From Thermohalobaculum sp039030915 (GTDB lineage: Bacteria > Pseudomonadota > Alphaproteobacteria > Rhodobacterales > Rhodobacteraceae), in assembly GCA_039030915.1 (NCBI GenBank), contig JBCCDG010000002.1, forward strand, positions 37,831 to 101,830: DNA of 64,000 nucleotides, read 5' to 3'. Below the pieces are notes generated by a model. The model did no database searches. It was not told the DNA's origin and saw only the letters and a program-made list of their open reading frames with translations. The position numbers were made by a program, and so were the translations under genes. Shown piece by piece: positions 56,444 through 64,000 of the stretch. Numbering within the stretch: the first letter of the stretch is position 1; every line of letters begins with the position of its first letter.

Positions 56444-57811
56444 ATGCAAGACCTCGACCAGGCTTCCGCCGCAGGGCTTTCCCTGCAGGCGCGCGATGCG
56501 TGGGAGGCGACGGTCGCGGGCTTCCTTGCCCACTGCCGCTCGACGCCGGACCATTTGGCGCGGACGCTGGAGGCCGCACCCGGCTTTGCGCTCGCCCATG
56601 CGGCGAAGGGCTTCTTTCTTCTCCTCCTCGGACGTTCGGAGTTGGTGGCTCCGGCGCGCGCCGCGCTGGCCGAGGCCCGGCGGCTGGCGGCGGCGGCGCC
56701 CCAGCCTGAGGCGTCGCGCCTCGCGGCGTTTACCGAAGCGCTTGCGCTCTATGCTGCGGGGCGACCGTCACGCGCGGCGGAGCGTCTTGGCGGCTGGCTC
56801 GACGGGGCCCCGCAAGACATGCTGGCGCTCAAGCTCGACCAGGCGATCCGCTTCGTGCTTGGCGACCGGCGGGGTATGCTGGTGCGCACCAACGCGGCGC
56901 TCCCCGCCTATGGCGACCATGCGCATGAGGGCTTCGCGCTAGGCTGCCATGCCTTCGCGCTTGAGGAGAACGGTGCCTATGCGGCGGCGGAGCGGGCAGG
57001 GCGCCGCGGCCTCGAGCATGCGCCCAACGACGCCTGGGGCCTCCATGCCGTCGCGCATGTCTACGACATGACCGCTCGGAACGAGACCGGTATCGCCTGG
57101 CTCGGCCGGCAGACAGAGGCCTTCGCGCATTGCAACAACTTCGGCGCGCATGTCTGGTGGCATCTTGCCCTTTTCCATCTCGACCGCGGGGCTTACGACG
57201 AGGTTCTCGCATTGTATGACGCGCGCATCAGGACCGAGCACACGGATGACTATCGCGATATCTCCAACGGCGCCGCCATGCTGACCCGGCTCGAGATCGA
57301 GGGCGTCCCCGTGGGCGACCGGTGGGAGGAGCTCGCAGGCCTTGCCGAGAACCGGGTGGAGCCGGGCTGCGTCGTCTTCGCCGATCTGCACTATTTGTTG
57401 GCGCTTGAGGCAGCGGGCAGGCGGGGGGCGGCGGACCGGATGATCGCGCGGCTCGCTTCCGACGCGCAGGCGTCGGATCACGACATGCACGAGGTGGCTG
57501 CCGTTGCGGGCCTGCCGGCGGCCCGTGGCCTCGCCGCGTTCCGCGCGGGTAAGTACGGCATCGCCTTCGATGCGTTGCGCGGCTGCCGTGGATCGCTGCA
57601 GAGCGTGGGGGGCAGCCATGCGCAGCGCGACGTCTTCTCGCGCCTCATGATCGAGGCGGGCATCCGCGCCGGGCGCTATGCGGAAGCGGAGCAGGAGCTT
57701 GCGGGCCGCGCCATTCGCCGCGGAGCGGAGGACGGCTTCACCGCCCGACGGCGCGAGGCCATCTCACGCGCTCGTGCTGCGCAGGCGGGCGCGGGGATCG
57801 CTGCGGAATGA
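56444..57811 (+). CDS. Tetratricopeptide-repeat protein, TTC38-like
   Basis: 455 residues, all helical, following the TTC38 pattern of TPR-like pairs. Landmarks are LAHAAKGFFLLLLG, PNDAWGLHAVAHVYDMTARN, FGAHVWWHLALFHLDRG and a late DMHEVAAVAGLP. TTC38-like proteins are thought to be scaffolds, with no known catalytic role. GGAG precedes the ATG. The 3' end overlaps the OpgC-like gene by 4 nt, coupling a soluble scaffold to a membrane acyltransferase. Confidence 0.88.
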   Translation: MQDLDQASAAGLSLQARDAWEATVAGFLAHCRSTPDHLARTLEAAPGFALAHAAKGFFLLLLGRSELVAPARAALAEARRLAAAAPQPEASRLAAFTEALALYAAGRPSRAAERLGGWLDGAPQDMLALKLDQAIRFVLGDRRGMLVRTNAALPAYGDHAHEGFALGCHAFALEENGAYAAAERAGRRGLEHAPNDAWGLHAVAHVYDMTARNETGIAWLGRQTEAFAHCNNFGAHVWWHLALFHLDRGAYDEVLALYDARIRTEHTDDYRDISNGAAMLTRLEIEGVPVGDRWEELAGLAENRVEPGCVVFADLHYLLALEAAGRRGAADRMIARLASDAQASDHDMHEVAAVAGLPAARGLAAFRAGKYGIAFDALRGCRGSLQSVGGSHAQRDVFSRLMIEAGIRAGRYAEAEQELAGRAIRRGAEDGFTARRREAISRARAAQAGAGIAAE

Positions 57812-59490
57812 ACGTGGCGCAACCAGCCGAGGGCGCCGCGCGGCCGCCGAAGAAGCCGAGGGATCTGCGTCTCGATTTCTTCCGCGGCCTCGCGATGTTC
57901 ATCATCCTGATGGCACATATTCCGGGCAATCTCTGGACGCTCTGGATCCCCGCGCGCTTCGGCTTCTCGGACGCCACCGAGATCTTCGTCTTCTGCTCCG
58001 GCTTCGCGTCGGCGCTGGCCTTTGGAGCGGTCTATCAGAACCGGGGCTTTCTGCTCGGAACGGGGCGGATCGTCTATCGCATCTGGCAGGTCTACTGGTG
58101 CCATATCGGCATCATCCTGATCGCCGCGACCATCGCATTCATGATCAACCATTTCGGGGTGGGGGAGGAGGGTCGGAACTATCTCGCCCGACCCTATGTC
58201 GTGCCGATCTTCAACGACACGGGCGAGGCGCTGCTCGGACTTCTCACGCTCACCTATGTGCCGGGTCTCTTCGACATCCTGCCAATGTATCTCGTGATCC
58301 TGGCGCTGGTGCCCGCGGTGATGGCGGCGCATCGCTTCGGGGGACGGCAGGGCGTGGCCGCGCTGGTGCTCGGGCTCTGGCTCGCGGCAACGCTGGCGGG
58401 GCTCGATTATCGTGCGGGGCGGGATGAGACGCCCTGGGGCGGCATCGCAGGCATGCTCGCACCCCTCGGCGCGCCGCTCGCCTTTCTCAATCTGCCATCG
58501 AACCCCTTCGGCGAGGGTGTGTGGTTCTTCAACCCCTTTGCCTGGCAGCTCGTCTTCTTCACCGGCTTCGCCTTCGCGATGGGCTGGCTGCCGCCCCCGC
58601 CGGTCAACAAGTGGCTGATCCGAGGAGCTGCGGCGTTCCTGATCCTCAGCCTGCCCTTCGCCTGGCACAAGCTCTATGCATATCTCACCGGTTGGGTGCC
58701 GGAGGGTGCGGGCGGCGCGTTCTTCTGGGACACGCGGGAGACGATCCAGCCCCTTTCGTGGAAGACGTGGTTCGGCCTCTTTCGCTACCTCCACTTCCTC
58801 AGTCTCGCCTATCTTGCCTGGGTCGCGGTGGGGGAGGGCGGCTGGCGGTTACGCGAAGGGTTCAAGGGCCGCGTCTATGCGAGCGAGGTCTGGCGGCGCC
58901 TGGGCTATGGTGCTGCCGCCGTAGCGCTCCTAACGCTCCCCTATGGCTGGGTGGAGGAGATCCACGCTCTCGCCCCCGGCCTCGAACGTGCGCTCGTCGT
59001 TGTGGTGCCGACGGTGGACGGGCAATGGATCGGCCTTCTCCAGATCCTGCATCTCGTGGCGCTCGCCCTCGCCATATGGGCGGCGATGGGGCCTGAGCGG
59101 CGGGCGGCCGCACTGGGCCCCTGGTTCCTCGCCACCGTTCCGGTCATCCGAAAGGTCGGCACGCAAAGCCTCGCGGTCTTCGTCGTCTCGATCCCCCTCG
59201 CCGTCACGCTCGGCTGGCTGCTCGACCTAACGGACCAAAGCATGCTGCCAGTGGCAGCGGCAAATATCGGCGGAGGCTGCATTCTGATCGCCGTGGCCTA
59301 TATCGTCGGCTGGTTCCGCAGGGAGCCCTGGCGCGGGCCTGCACCGGCACCGGCAGCGGCGGTTGCTCCCGGATCAGGACGAACGGGGAACGACAGGGCG
59401 GGTGCGGCCGTTTCGATTGAGGGCGGTGCCGTTGCGGGCGGGACCGCAGAGGCGCAGCCTGCGCCAGCACTGGCGGCGGACGGTCGTTGA
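57808..59490 (+). CDS. OpgC-domain membrane acyltransferase
   Basis: 560 residues with about ten transmembrane helices. The N-terminal region RDLRLDFFRGLAMFIILMAH begins the OpgC/acyltransferase-3-like fold with its conserved Arg/His positions; FGFSDATEIFVFCSGF is an OpgC hallmark. OpgC adds succinyl groups to osmoregulated periplasmic glucans, and related proteins acylate other glycans. The C-terminal 60 residues are Pro/Ala/Gly-rich and probably disordered. Coupled by 4 nt to the TPR gene. Confidence 0.9.
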   Translation: MNVAQPAEGAARPPKKPRDLRLDFFRGLAMFIILMAHIPGNLWTLWIPARFGFSDATEIFVFCSGFASALAFGAVYQNRGFLLGTGRIVYRIWQVYWCHIGIILIAATIAFMINHFGVGEEGRNYLARPYVVPIFNDTGEALLGLLTLTYVPGLFDILPMYLVILALVPAVMAAHRFGGRQGVAALVLGLWLAATLAGLDYRAGRDETPWGGIAGMLAPLGAPLAFLNLPSNPFGEGVWFFNPFAWQLVFFTGFAFAMGWLPPPPVNKWLIRGAAAFLILSLPFAWHKLYAYLTGWVPEGAGGAFFWDTRETIQPLSWKTWFGLFRYLHFLSLAYLAWVAVGEGGWRLREGFKGRVYASEVWRRLGYGAAAVALLTLPYGWVEEIHALAPGLERALVVVVPTVDGQWIGLLQILHLVALALAIWAAMGPERRAAALGPWFLATVPVIRKVGTQSLAVFVVSIPLAVTLGWLLDLTDQSMLPVAAANIGGGCILIAVAYIVGWFRREPWRGPAPAPAAAVAPGSGRTGNDRAGAAVSIEGGAVAGGTAEAQPAPALAADGR

Positions 59491-59531
59491 CCGCGCAGAA
59501 GACCGCCATGCGTCACGGGAGACGGACGAAA

Positions 59532-60353
59532 ATGTTCATGCTCGCCGATGGCCGGTCGGACGGTCCCCCCAGCGGGATCACGCCCGGCATCGATATCTAT
59601 CGCTACTGTCCCGAGCGTGCGCTCGGCCGATTGGCGCTTCCCAATTTCCCACGCCCCGCCGGGCCGCTTCCCAGCGTCGTGATCGGCCAGCTCGGCCAGT
59701 CGCTCGACGGGCGGATCGCGACGCCCACCGGCGCGTCGAAATACATCAACGGCAAGGCCGCGCTTGGCCATCTCCATCAGATCCGCGCGAGGGTGGACGC
59801 CGTGGTCGTCGGGGTCGGCACCGCCGTCGCGGACGATCCGCAGCTCACGACCCGCCATGTCGACGGGCCAAGCCCGGTGCGTGTCGTTATCGACCCAAGG
59901 GGACGGATGCCGGCCGATCTCGGCATGCTCAAGGACGGCGCCGCTCCGGTCGTCGCCGTCACGTTGCCGGGCGCGCGCGTCCCGGCGGGCGCCGAGCAAC
60001 TCGCGCTACCCGGCGATGCCGTGGGCCATATCACCCCCGGCGCCATCGTGGCCGCCCTTGCCGGGCGTGGGCTGCGCAGGCTCCTGATCGAGGGTGGGGC
60101 GGAGACACTGGCGCGCTTCATCGATGCGGGGTTGATGGATGAGCTGCATCTGATGATCGCGCCGATCATCCTCGGCTCGGGCAAATGCGGGCTGGACCTC
60201 GCCCCCATAGCGGAACTCGACGAAGCGCTGCGGCCGCGCGTGCGCATGATGCGGTTCGAGGATGGCGACATGCTGTGTGTCTGCGGCTTTCCGCCCCGCG
60301 CCGAAGCGGCGCCGAGCGTCACGAGGGCTGCAGCCGCCGTTGCCGCGGGCTGA
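59532..60353 (+). CDS. RibD C-terminal / dihydrofolate-reductase-like reductase
   Basis: 273 residues from an ATG with GGGAG 10 nt upstream; alternatives at 59487 (TTG) and 59508 have weaker support. The RibD-C fold is clear: VVIGQLGQSLDGRIATPTGA, ARVDAVVVGVGTAVADDPQL, VRVVIDPRGRMP and LRRLLIEGGAETLARFIDAG. This family uses NADPH to reduce pyrimidine or pterin ring sugars (RibD, dihydromethanopterin reductase DmrA-like, others). No deaminase domain is attached. It lies near a pterin-synthase-like gene at 62969, so it may belong to the same pathway although on the opposite strand (inference). Confidence 0.88.
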   Translation: MFMLADGRSDGPPSGITPGIDIYRYCPERALGRLALPNFPRPAGPLPSVVIGQLGQSLDGRIATPTGASKYINGKAALGHLHQIRARVDAVVVGVGTAVADDPQLTTRHVDGPSPVRVVIDPRGRMPADLGMLKDGAAPVVAVTLPGARVPAGAEQLALPGDAVGHITPGAIVAALAGRGLRRLLIEGGAETLARFIDAGLMDELHLMIAPIILGSGKCGLDLAPIAELDEALRPRVRMMRFEDGDMLCVCGFPPRAEAAPSVTRAAAAVAAG

Positions 60354-60446
60354 GACGAGGAAGCGGCGCTCGGCTATACTGCCGCTCGGTGTCGGGCCCA
60401 CGATCTGCGGGGGTCTAGAAGGGATGAGCGGCAGGAGGATTGATCG

Positions 60447-61022
60447 ATGGCCGACGACAGCCCCGCGCTCGTGGCCGAGCCCCGCTATCATCTCATCCAG
60501 CGGGTCCTGCACTGGACGATCGCGGCTCTGGTGCTCTGCGCGCTCGCGGGCGGCGCGCTCCTCTACACCTACGGCTTCAGCGGGCTCGAGGCTGCATTCG
60601 GTCTCGGCGCGACCAACCTCCTCTACAAATATCACAAGACCGCAGGCGTCCTCATCCTCTGCCTCATGCTCCTGCGGCTTGTCGTTCGCCTGACCCTCGG
60701 CGCGCCGGCGCAGGTCGCGTCGATCCCGCCGGGTCAGGCGCGGATCGCCGAGGCGATCCATCTCGCCTTCTACGGTCTCCTGATCGCCATGGCGGTGCTG
60801 GGATGGCTGGCCACGGCTGCGGGCGGCTTTCCGGTCGAGTTCTTCGATGCCGAGCTGCCCCCGCTCATCGGCAAGGACAAGGCGCTGTCGGAGACGCTTT
60901 ACTTCCTCCACGGCATCGTCGGTCTGGCCATGGCGCTTCTGGTCGCCCTCCATATCGGGGCGGCACTCCGGCACTGGCTGGTCCTGCGCGACGGCGTGAT
61001 GCGGCGCATCGGCCTTCCCTGA
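60447..61022 (+). CDS. Cytochrome b561-family protein
   Basis: 191 residues with four membrane helices and the haem-ligand His pattern of bacterial b561: LIQRVLHWTIAAL in helix 1, YKYHKTAGVLIL in helix 2, and YFLHGIVGLAMALLVALHIG in helix 4. It moves electrons between quinol and a periplasmic or membrane acceptor. AGGAGG precedes the ATG. It ends 26 nt from the convergent methyltransferase gene. Confidence 0.94.
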   Translation: MADDSPALVAEPRYHLIQRVLHWTIAALVLCALAGGALLYTYGFSGLEAAFGLGATNLLYKYHKTAGVLILCLMLLRLVVRLTLGAPAQVASIPPGQARIAEAIHLAFYGLLIAMAVLGWLATAAGGFPVEFFDAELPPLIGKDKALSETLYFLHGIVGLAMALLVALHIGAALRHWLVLRDGVMRRIGLP

Positions 61023-61047
61023 ACGGCCGACCGCCCGTGCCATCCGC

Positions 61048-61842
61048 TCAGGGCGACGGCGGCAGCGCGAAGAGATCCTTGTGACCGATGACGACGGGCG
61101 AGGCGCCGGCGCGTGCTGCCCCCCAGTCGGACGCGTCCGCGCCGAGCGTGGGGGCGACGGCCGCGGCCGTGCCGGCGGCGAGGGCCGCGATCAGGGCACC
61201 GTCTCGCGGTGCCTCGAGCCGCCAGTCGCTCGTCGCCTCGGTCACGCTGTAGCCGGCCGCCCGCAGGGCCGCGACAAGCGCATCATGCGCTGCGGGGCCG
61301 AGGGCGGGGCCCAGGCCCTTGTCCCGCGCCTGGTCCGCGTGGAAGGCGTCGAGCACGGCGCTGTCCAGCCGATGCCCCGGTCGCCAGTCCTGCCGGCCAT
61401 CGTAGCTCAGCACCGTATGGAGCGGCAGCCGCGCGCCCGCCAGCGCCTCCACGAAGCGCTCGATCCAGGCAGCCGAGCAAAGATCGAAAAGGGCGGAGGC
61501 GGTCACCAGATGCGGTCGCGGCCCTACTTCAAGGAGCGGCGAGATGCCGTCTGCGAGATCGATCACCACCGGCTCGGCGCTAACACCGTTGGGAAGCGTG
61601 CGGCAGGCTTCGCCCAGCAATCCCGCATCGCTGTCCGTGAGGCGCCAGCGCTGCGGGGCGGGCAGGAGGGGCGCTGTCGCGCGCAGGTTGTTGCCTGCCC
61701 CCGCACCCAGATCGAGCACCTCGACGGGCGTCTCGTGCCCGGCGAAATGCGCCGCCAGTGCGTCGCTGACCGCCCTCGCCCGGGCGGCAGCATCGGCGCC
61801 CTCGCGGAGCGCAAGCCAGCGCGCTTCGAACTGCTCGCTCAT
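61048..61842 (-). CDS. SAM-dependent methyltransferase of the pterin-like cluster
   Basis: 264 residues. Motif I is VEVLDLGAGAGNNLRA, the acidic motif II is RWRLTDSDAGLL, and the later LVTASALFDLCSAAWI matches motif IV. It is a class I methyltransferase of unknown acceptor. Overlaps the glycosyltransferase gene by 4 nt and ends the minus-strand series dehydrogenase-PTPS-glycosyltransferase-methyltransferase. It likely methylates the product of that series (inference). Confidence 0.88.
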   Translation of the reverse strand: MSEQFEARWLALREGADAAARARAVSDALAAHFAGHETPVEVLDLGAGAGNNLRATAPLLPAPQRWRLTDSDAGLLGEACRTLPNGVSAEPVVIDLADGISPLLEVGPRPHLVTASALFDLCSAAWIERFVEALAGARLPLHTVLSYDGRQDWRPGHRLDSAVLDAFHADQARDKGLGPALGPAAHDALVAALRAAGYSVTEATSDWRLEAPRDGALIAALAAGTAAAVAPTLGADASDWGAARAGASPVVIGHKDLFALPPSP

Positions 61843-62972
61843 AGGCGCGCCGCTCCTTTGGATGACGGCCGGTGGCCGGCGGAGGCTTCTGCCGGCTTTG
61901 CCGCACCTGCCGCGAACGGGAGCAACGCCTCGGCGAGGATAGCTGCCGTGGCATCCCAGTCATTGAGCGCGCGCGCCGCCACCCGGCCGCGATCGGCCAG
62001 CGCCGCACGTGCCTCGGCGCTCTCGAGGAGCGGGCGGAGGACATCGGCAAGCTCTGCGACATGTCCCGGCGGAACGAGGCAAGCGCCGCCGCCGGTGGCT
62101 TCGGCAACCGCACCCGCATCGCTGCCGACCACAGGAAGACCGGCAATCATCGCCTCGGCATAGGCCATGCCGTAGCCCTCGTATCGCGAGGCGAGCACGA
62201 AGAGGTCGGCGCCGGCATAGGCGGCGGCGATCCCCGCCCGGTCGGTCACACCCGCGAAGCTTACCCGCTCCTCGAGCCCAAGCTGGACTGCCAGCATACG
62301 AAGCCGGTCCGCATGGGCCGGGTCGCGCGTCGGATCGCCGATCAGCGTGAGATGCCAGGGCAGGGAACGGAGCTCGGCCAGCGCCCCGATCAGAACGTCG
62401 TGGCCCTTCCTCGGGATCAGCGTGCCGATGGAGAGGAGGGCTGCGCCGCCGCCATCGGGGAGCCGCGTTACGGGCGCTTCGAACGGTGCGGGGCGTGGAA
62501 TGCCGGGACGCGCGACGGCAATGCGGTCCGACGGTACGCCATAGTCGGCCGTCAGCGTCGCGGCGGTATGCGTGCTCGTGGTGATGACGATCTCCGCCTT
62601 GCCGAGCGCCAGCCGCTCGCTCTCGCGCAGTCGCGCCGCATCGTCGTGGCCCAGTCCATGTTCAAGCGCGAGCGGATGATGAACGAGGGCTGCAACCGGC
62701 CCTTGTGCGGCATCGAGCACCGCGGGCGGCAGCACGCCAAAGGCCAGCCCGTCGATCAGGACCGGCCAGCCCGTGGGCCCGGCGGCAAGGCGGCGCGCCG
62801 TCTCATCAAGTGCTGCGCCCTCCGGTGCAAGGCCCAGATCGGGGAGCGGCCAGTAGGACAGTGGTAGCCGCGCCTGCCCAGGCGCCAGCACCGTCAGCAC
62901 GCGGCGGGCGTACTCGTAGCCGCCCGTCGGCAGATCCAGCCGCCCCGGAACGGCAAGAAGCACGCCTGTCAC
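61839..62972 (-). CDS. GT4-type glycosyltransferase
   Basis: 377 residues with the GT-B fold. The C-terminal nucleotide-sugar half has LLSIGTLIPRKGHDVLIGAL, VSFAGVTDRAGIAAAYAGAD, LFVLASRYEGYGMAYAEAMI and GLPVVGSDAG; the EGYGMAYAE segment corresponds to the ExFGxxxxE donor motif of GT4. It overlaps both the PTPS-like and methyltransferase genes by 4 nt, implying one pathway. It would add a sugar to the pathway's small-molecule product. Confidence 0.92.
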   Translation of the reverse strand: MTGVLLAVPGRLDLPTGGYEYARRVLTVLAPGQARLPLSYWPLPDLGLAPEGAALDETARRLAAGPTGWPVLIDGLAFGVLPPAVLDAAQGPVAALVHHPLALEHGLGHDDAARLRESERLALGKAEIVITTSTHTAATLTADYGVPSDRIAVARPGIPRPAPFEAPVTRLPDGGGAALLSIGTLIPRKGHDVLIGALAELRSLPWHLTLIGDPTRDPAHADRLRMLAVQLGLEERVSFAGVTDRAGIAAAYAGADLFVLASRYEGYGMAYAEAMIAGLPVVGSDAGAVAEATGGGACLVPPGHVAELADVLRPLLESAEARAALADRGRVAARALNDWDATAAILAEALLPFAAGAAKPAEASAGHRPSSKGAARL

Positions 62973-63403
62973 TCAGCAGCCCCCGTGTCACCCCGGGCCG
63001 CTCCGCCAACCGCGCCCTCGTACCAGGCGCGGGCGACATGGCTTTCATTCAGCGTCACGCGGATCCGCTCGATCCCGTCGCCGCCGGGACCGAGCGCTCC
63101 GCTGGCCGCCGCCGCCGCCATCGCGTCGAAGATATGCCGGCAGAGGAATTCCGTAGTCGTCTTCTTGCCATCGAGTGCCGGCAGTTCATCGAGATTGGCG
63201 TAGTTGAGCGGGGCCAAGGTCGCCTTCAGCGCATCATGCGCCCGGCCGATATCGACCACGATCTCGTCAGCCGTGAGCTCGGTGCGCATGAAGCATACAT
63301 CGATCACGTAGGTCGCGCCGTGCAGCTTCTGCGCGGGTCCGAAGACCTCGCCCGGGATGGAATGGGCGATCATGATGTGATCGCGGACCTCGACGGCGTA
63401 CAT
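62969..63403 (-). CDS. 6-carboxytetrahydropterin synthase (PTPS/QueD) homologue with altered active site
   Basis: 144 residues with the T-fold. Zinc-ligand equivalents: the first His is kept (MIAHSI) and the second is kept (KLHGAT), but the third His of HGH is Ala. The catalytic Cys of the QueD loop (HKCGRLHGH) is Ala (GPAQKLHGA), and the LDHHYLND Asp-His dyad reads LNYANLDE. The C-terminal Glu that anchors the pterin is present (LNESHVARA). So it may bind a pterin but is unlikely to perform the standard QueD/PTPS reaction. GAGGAGAG precedes the ATG. Coupled to the glycosyltransferase gene by 4 nt, and 9 nt after the dehydrogenase. Confidence 0.85.
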   Translation of the reverse strand: MYAVEVRDHIMIAHSIPGEVFGPAQKLHGATYVIDVCFMRTELTADEIVVDIGRAHDALKATLAPLNYANLDELPALDGKKTTTEFLCRHIFDAMAAAAASGALGPGGDGIERIRVTLNESHVARAWYEGAVGGAARGDTGAAE

Positions 63404-63412
63404 GGTCTCTCC

Positions 63413-64000
63413 TCAATAGCGGACGAGCGTGGCGATACCGGGCGCGTCCGGCGCCAGCAAGCGCGGAAGTGAAACCGGAAGGGTGTCGAAGTCTACCTCC
63501 GCCGTGATCAACGTGGCCAGACGCGGATCGGTTGCCAGCCGCAGAGCGGCCGCCAGACGGTCCCGATGCGTCGTGCTGGCCCTGCGCGCGGGCGCCACAT
63601 GGCCCACCTGGCTGGACTTGATCGTCAGCCGCTGGGAATGGAAGGCGCCGCCGAGCGGCACGGCAACCCGCCGGTCGCCGTACCAGGAGAGCTCAACCAG
63701 CGTGCCCTCGAAGCGCAGGGCCGACAGCGCCGTATCGAGCCCGTCTTCCGTCGCACTCGTGTGAATAACGATGTCGTATTCCGGCCGGATGTCGTTATCC
63801 GACATGAAGTTCACGGCAAATTGCGATGCTTCTTGGCGGCGTTCCGCTAGAACGTCCGTCGCCGCGACGGAAAGGTCCGTTTGGCGCGTGAGGATGAAGG
63901 TGATGAGCAGACCGACCAGACCGAGACCGACGACAAGGATGCGTGCGCCGGGCTGCGGCGATGCGTCCCACACGGCGTTTAGCGCGGTCTCGATGTTGGC
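63413..64000 (-). CDS. Zinc-type (MDR) dehydrogenase, N-terminus beyond window edge
   Basis: The frame is open to base 64000, giving 195 C-terminal residues of what should be about 320-350. ANIETALNAVWDASP leads into the Rossmann motif ILVVGLGLVGLL, and the C-terminal part holds VELSWYGDRRVAVPLGGAFH and LTIKSSQVGHVAP, as in MDR proteins annotated as zinc-binding dehydrogenases. The catalytic zinc ligands would be in the missing part. First visible gene of the PTPS/glycosyltransferase/methyltransferase series. Confidence 0.88.
   Translation of the reverse strand, partial: ANIETALNAVWDASPQPGARILVVGLGLVGLLITFILTRQTDLSVAATDVLAERRQEASQFAVNFMSDNDIRPEYDIVIHTSATEDGLDTALSALRFEGTLVELSWYGDRRVAVPLGGAFHSQRLTIKSSQVGHVAPARRASTTHRDRLAAALRLATDPRLATLITAEVDFDTLPVSLPRLLAPDAPGIATLVRY

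Overview
The window is GC-rich DNA with short intergenic gaps and many 1-nt (TGATG) and 4-nt (ATGA/GTGA) gene overlaps. A pucBAC light-harvesting-2 operon at 34984-37008 marks it as a phototrophic alphaproteobacterium. Gene content (LH2, OxyR/KatG, thiO-S-G-E behind a TPP riboswitch, many ABC importers) fits the Rhodobacterales; genus cannot be read from the sequence.

Left part. After the 3' end of a short-chain dehydrogenase (1-759) comes a 1.4-kb stretch with no intact gene. It holds a decayed IS5-type transposase (minus strand, about 1062-1768) and a pair of 55-bp imperfect inverted repeats (817-871 and 2072-2126). From 27808 down to 2162 every gene lies on the minus strand. Read in transcription order: a branched-chain-type solute-binding protein, a metal-site-degenerate Fe-ADH homologue, an aldehyde dehydrogenase, an AraC regulator, LivH/LivM/LivG-like components, a LivF-UPF0261 fusion, a PEP-hydrolase-like TIM barrel, a giant flotillin-like protein with about 51 hendecad repeats, two SRPBCC proteins, FAD and 2Fe-2S subunits of a molybdenum hydroxylase, its large subunit split into two genes, MoxR and VWA maturation factors, an amidohydrolase, a metallo-beta-lactamase-fold hydrolase, a membrane-anchored thioredoxin-like protein, and an SMP-30/isochorismatase fusion. 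This looks like one uptake-and-oxidation pathway for an unknown compound and is the leading candidate for an undescribed system.

Middle part. Two related PAS histidine kinases (27992-31729) are followed, across an AT-rich divergent promoter region, by a noncanonical S-adenosylhomocysteine-hydrolase-like gene and a SAM methyltransferase (32172-34303). Next is pucBAC with a repeat-containing gene of unknown function downstream. PucA has Phe-Leu at positions 44-45, the combination known from blue-shifted (about 820 nm) antennae, and a tail of about 60 residues. Then come a truncated alpha/beta hydrolase, oxyR divergent from katG, and the TPP-riboswitch-led thiOSGE operon.

Right part. An oligopeptide ABC importer (44387-49501) diverges from an amidase. 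It is followed by an NMT1/SsuABC-type importer, tRNA-Phe, a YeeE/YedE-DUF302 pair, a coupled TTC38-like/OpgC/RibD-C series, and cytochrome b561. The end is a minus-strand cluster of zinc-type dehydrogenase (cut by the window edge), a degenerate 6-carboxytetrahydropterin-synthase homologue, a glycosyltransferase and a methyltransferase. That set suggests synthesis of a glycosylated and methylated small molecule, perhaps a pterin.
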